This document shows, piece after piece, positions 14,072-16,543 of a DNA stretch of 16,543 nt. The notes beneath the pieces are model-generated. The model saw nothing but the letters and a program-made list of their open reading frames with translations, was not told where the DNA came from and did not search any database. How positions within the stretch are numbered: position 1 is the stretch's first letter; every line of letters begins with the position of its first letter. The stretch is taken from the NCBI GenBank assembly GCA_003140705.1, contig PLKU01000121.1, positions 1 to 16,543 of the forward strand, in the 5' to 3' direction. Source of the stretch: Acidobacteriaceae bacterium (GTDB lineage Bacteria > Acidobacteriota > Terriglobia > Terriglobales > Acidobacteriaceae). The position numbers were made by a program, and so were the translations under genes.

Positions 14072-15244
14072 TTACTTAAAGAACGCACGCAAAGCGTCGA
14101 CGCAGTCCTCAATTTCCTTGATGGTCACTGCGTATCCAAAGCGCAGATGGCCTTCGCCCTGGCCGCCAAACACTGATCCCGGGACGGTGGCGATGTGCGC
14201 CTTGTCGAGCAGAATCTGCGCGGCGGTGCGGCTGACTTTGTGTATTTTCTCCGCGTTGGGAAAAGCATAGAATGCGCCTGCCGGCGGTTCGCATTCAAGG
14301 CCTACTTCATTGAGGCCGGCGACAAGCAGGTCGCGCCGCCTTCGATACTCCTCGCGAATCCGTGCGATCTTGGTCTCCGGCATGGTTAGCGCCTGAAGCA
14401 TTGCGTATTGCACTGGCGTGGCGACGCCGTTGGTGGTGTAGAGGACAATTTTGCGCAGCGCGGTCATGAATGGTTCTTTGGCCACAGCATATCCGGCGCG
14501 CCAGCCCGTCATGGCATAGGTCTTGGAGAACGTGAAGCAAGTGATGGTCCGCTCCGCCATGCCAGGCAGCGATGCGATGGAGAAATGCGTTCCTTCATAG
14601 ACGAGGTCTTCATAGGCCTCATCAGCAATGACGATCAGGTCGCGCTCAATGGCGAACGCCGCAACCTCTTCCGCCTCAGCGCGAGTAAAGACGACGCCGC
14701 CAGGGTTTTGAGGCGTGTTGTAGTAGATGGCCCGCGTTTGAGGAGTCGAGAAGTTTTCCAATGTCTTGCGAATGCCGTTGCGACGCGCGCTGATGGTGGC
14801 AACCTGCAATGGCCGCGCCTGCGCACCTGTGACAAGGTCGCGAATGGGCGTCCAGTAAGGCGAGAAGATGAGAGCGTCGTCGCCGGGATTGAGCACGCTT
14901 TGAAACGCCGCATACAATCCCTGCGATGAGCCGACGGTGGCGAGGACTTCTGCCGGGGTAACGCGAATGCTGTTTTTGGCGGCCAGCTTTTCTACAAGAG
15001 CCTTGCGCAGCGGCGGCATGCCGGTCGACGGAGGATAGTGCGTCTGGTTTTCGACCAGCGCCTGTATGGCCGCGTATTTGATGTCGCCAGGAGTTTCAAA
15101 GTACGGCTCGCCCCCATGCATTCCATGTACTTTGTGACCTTCCGCGCGCAGCTCGACCACCTTGTCGCGAACCTTCACAATGTCAGAAAACCCAACTTCG
15201 TCCAGCCGTTTCGCCAACCTGATCCCGCTCTGTCTGCTCGCCAT
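14072..15244 (-). CDS. class I/II PLP-dependent aminotransferase (aspartate/aromatic type)
   Basis: 390 residues, a normal length for fold-type I aminotransferases. Visible motifs: YPPSTGMPPLRKAL (70-83), YNTPQNPGG with Asn180, IADEAYEDLVYEG with Asp208 (pyridine nitrogen) and Tyr211, FSKTYAMTGWRAGY with the Schiff-base Lys241 and Arg249 (phosphate contact), and HLRFGY with Arg368 for the substrate carboxylate. It transfers an amino group from an amino acid to 2-oxoglutarate or another oxoacid in the cytoplasm. The motifs fit the AspC/Thermus-type subgroup rather than a clear HisC, although it lies 105 bp downstream of hisA on the same strand and could be co-transcribed. AGAGGA stands 9 nt before the ATG. 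Confidence 0.94.
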   Translation of the reverse strand: MASRQSGIRLAKRLDEVGFSDIVKVRDKVVELRAEGHKVHGMHGGEPYFETPGDIKYAAIQALVENQTHYPPSTGMPPLRKALVEKLAAKNSIRVTPAEVLATVGSSQGLYAAFQSVLNPGDDALIFSPYWTPIRDLVTGAQARPLQVATISARRNGIRKTLENFSTPQTRAIYYNTPQNPGGVVFTRAEAEEVAAFAIERDLIVIADEAYEDLVYEGTHFSIASLPGMAERTITCFTFSKTYAMTGWRAGYAVAKEPFMTALRKIVLYTTNGVATPVQYAMLQALTMPETKIARIREEYRRRRDLLVAGLNEVGLECEPPAGAFYAFPNAEKIHKVSRTAAQILLDKAHIATVPGSVFGGQGEGHLRFGYAVTIKEIEDCVDALRAFFK

Positions 15245-15349
15245 GTTTCACGTTCCTCTCGTTCAGAGTCGGGGAAGCTTGCCCTTCAAGGATATCCCAT
15301 GCACCGGTTTTTGAGATGCAGGCGCCCCGGTTCAGATTCGATCCGCACC

Positions 15350-16027
15350 TTAAACTGCGAGCAACTCAGTGTAGACAGCCATTCCGACGACCGCATCCGC
15401 GCCGAGCGAATCGAGCGCATCCACTTCCTGCTGGCTGCGAATGCCGCCGGCCACAATGAGCTGCCTCTTTGTGAGCTTGCGCAAGCGCGCCGCGGTTTCG
15501 ATGGGGAAGCCCTGCATGAGCCCCTCACCGTCGACGTGGGTGTAGAGAAATGCGCTTGCGTGCGCCTCCAGTTGGGGAATCGCTTCGTCGGGGGTGAGTG
15601 CGACCTGGGCCTTCCAACCCTTGACGGCAATTCTGCCGTTCTTGGTGTCGATGCCAGCGACAATGCAATCTGCTGTGATGGCGTTGGCCAGATTGGCAGC
15701 AAATGTGGCGTTGACCGTGCCATGCTCAGAAAAGAGCGCAGAGCCAATGATGACGCGCTGGGCACCCGCATCCAGCACTTGCCGAGCGCGATCGATGGAG
15801 TGAATGCCGCCGCCAGCCTGGACTGGAAGCCGCTTGGCTATTTGTGCGACGAGCTCGGAATTATCGCCCTGACGCATGGCTGCATCAAGGTCGATCAGTT
15901 GGACTAACGGAAACCTGGAAAACTTCTCGATCCAATATTCAAAATCATCAAAGGCAAGACGCAGTTTTTCGCCCTGCACCAGCTGGACAATGCGACCGCC
16001 CAGCAAATCTATGGAAGGAATCAGCAT
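15350..16027 (-). CDS. hisA: HisA, ProFAR isomerase (histidine biosynthesis)
   Basis: Converts N'-[(5'-phosphoribosyl)formimino]-AICAR ribonucleotide (ProFAR) to PRFAR, a (beta/alpha)8-barrel Amadori isomerase. 225 residues, against about 240-245 for common bacterial His[12 protein letters not shown] carries the first catalytic Asp (7), and [14 protein letters not shown] carries the second (127). The phosphate-binding loops are AGGGIHS (71-77) and VAGGIRS (192-198), with GSALF near 95. The stretch [14 protein letters not shown] (160-173) departs from the usual bacterial 'hTxIxxDGt' and is reminiscent of the eukaryotic HIS6-type branch. The ATG overlaps the hisF stop by 7 bp (ATGCTGA) with GAGG 5 nt upstream, so the pair is co-translated. 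Confidence 0.93.
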   Translation of the reverse strand: MLIPSIDLLGGRIVQLVQGEKLRLAFDDFEYWIEKFSRFPLVQLIDLDAAMRQGDNSELVAQIAKRLPVQAGGGIHSIDRARQVLDAGAQRVIIGSALFSEHGTVNATFAANLANAITADCIVAGIDTKNGRIAVKGWKAQVALTPDEAIPQLEAHASAFLYTHVDGEGLMQGFPIETAARLRKLTKRQLIVAGGIRSQQEVDALDSLGADAVVGMAVYTELLAV

Positions 16028-16543
16028 GGCAACCTCACGGAGACGCCGGCTTTGGCCAGCTCCTCCTTAAGTGAACGAGCGCTGGAAACGCCGAAGTGAA
16101 AGATGCTGGCCGCGAGGGCCGCATCGGCCTTGCCGCGGCCGAATACATCGGTGAAGTGGTCGACTGTGCCAGCGCCGCCCGAAGCAATGACTGGAATGCC
16201 GACCGCCTCGCTCACGGCGGCGGTCAGTTCGCAATCGAATCCCGTACGCATGCCATCGGAGTCCATCGAGGTAAGCAGGATTTCGCCGGCACCGCGCGCT
16301 TCAGCCTCGCGCGCCCACTCGACGACGCGACGGCCTGCCGGCTTGCGGCCGCCCTGCACAAAGACCTGCGCGTCGCGGACAGGATCGGCGGCGTCGGGAT
16401 CGCGGCGTGCGTCGATGGCGACAACAACGGCCTGCGCGCCAAAGCTGCGGCCGATGGCGTCGATCAGAATTGGGTCGGCGAGCGCTGCGGAGTTCACGCT
16501 GACCTTATCCGCACCGGCTTCGAAGACCTGCGCCGCATCGTCT
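16021..16543 (-). CDS. hisF: HisF, cyclase subunit of imidazole glycerol phosphate synthase, 5' end cut by window edge
   Basis: HisF uses ammonia from the glutaminase HisH to turn PRFAR into imidazole glycerol phosphate and AICAR. The frame is open to the right edge: residues [21 protein letters not shown] precede the internal GTG at 16497, so that codon is not the start. About 174 C-terminal codons are present, roughly two thirds of the protein. Motifs: [15 protein letters not shown] [34 protein letters not shown] with the catalytic Asp of TSMD (Asp130 equivalent), [10 protein letters not shown], and [12 protein letters not shown]. It lies immediately upstream of hisA, overlapping it by 7 bp. 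HisH would be expected nearby, beyond the edge. Confidence 0.96.
   Translation of the reverse strand, partial: DDAAQVFEAGADKVSVNSAALADPILIDAIGRSFGAQAVVVAIDARRDPDAADPVRDAQVFVQGGRKPAGRRVVEWAREAEARGAGEILLTSMDSDGMRTGFDCELTAAVSEAVGIPVIASGGAGTVDHFTDVFGRGKADAALAASIFHFGVSSARSLKEELAKAGVSVRLPC

Noticed and set aside
15038..15907. 289-codon plus-strand open frame
   Set aside because: It is antisense to the aminotransferase and hisA, both clearly recognised by motifs.
16021..16497. HisF starting at the GTG at 16497
   Set aside because: The frame continues upstream to the window edge with clear HisF sequence (GADKVSVNS), so the GTG is internal.

Overview
The window looks like chromosome of an Acidobacteriota bacterium, probably class Terriglobia. 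This is inferred from the high-GC codon use, the density of secreted proteins of unknown function, an alanine/proline-rich 'LPDAPSA'-type leader segment, and the style of the HisA and M1-like proteins. No rRNA, tRNA, CRISPR array, insertion sequence or prophage module was seen. Genes sit on both strands in short operons.

Layout. Positions 1-1064 (minus): a D-2-hydroxyacid dehydrogenase cut by the left edge, preceded by a 60-residue putative ribbon-helix-helix-like protein. 1155-1532 (plus): an unknown 125-residue protein. 1563-2522 (minus): a secreted protein with a C-terminal DUF1311/LprI-like segment. 2700-6620 (plus): lpxB (lipid A disaccharide synthase), coupled by an ATGA overlap to a secreted M1-peptidase-like protein that has lost its catalytic residues and carries C-terminal TPR-like repeats, followed by a small secreted protein with a TTG start. 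6724-7180 (plus): a GH24 lysozyme pseudogene with one nonsense codon and two frameshifts. 7205-8427 (minus): a 91-residue unknown and a secreted LolA-fold-like protein. 8660-9650 (plus): two tandem paralogues of the four-helix PF04020 'phage holin 4_2' family.

9689-10803 (minus): an ECF sigma factor overlapping the gene for a cysteine-free single-pass membrane protein, a candidate anti-sigma factor. 10944-11648 (minus): a membrane-anchored TPR protein followed by a strong intrinsic terminator. 11779-12689 (minus): a secreted unknown protein broken by one frameshift. 12868-14058 (plus): a FUSC/aromatic-acid-exporter-like membrane protein; the divergent intergenic region before it holds a perfect 14-bp palindrome. 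14072-15244 (minus): a class I PLP aminotransferase. 15350-16543 (minus): hisA and a 5'-truncated hisF, overlapping by 7 bp in the order hisF-hisA.

The genes combine envelope work (lipid A synthesis, secreted and TPR proteins, membrane exporter, sigma/membrane-partner signalling) with housekeeping metabolism (histidine synthesis, aminotransferase, hydroxyacid dehydrogenase). I see no obvious new defence or mobile system. The most unusual element is the catalytically dead M1-like protein coupled to lpxB. Three apparent single-base losses at short homopolymers deserve a check against reads before the affected genes are called dead.
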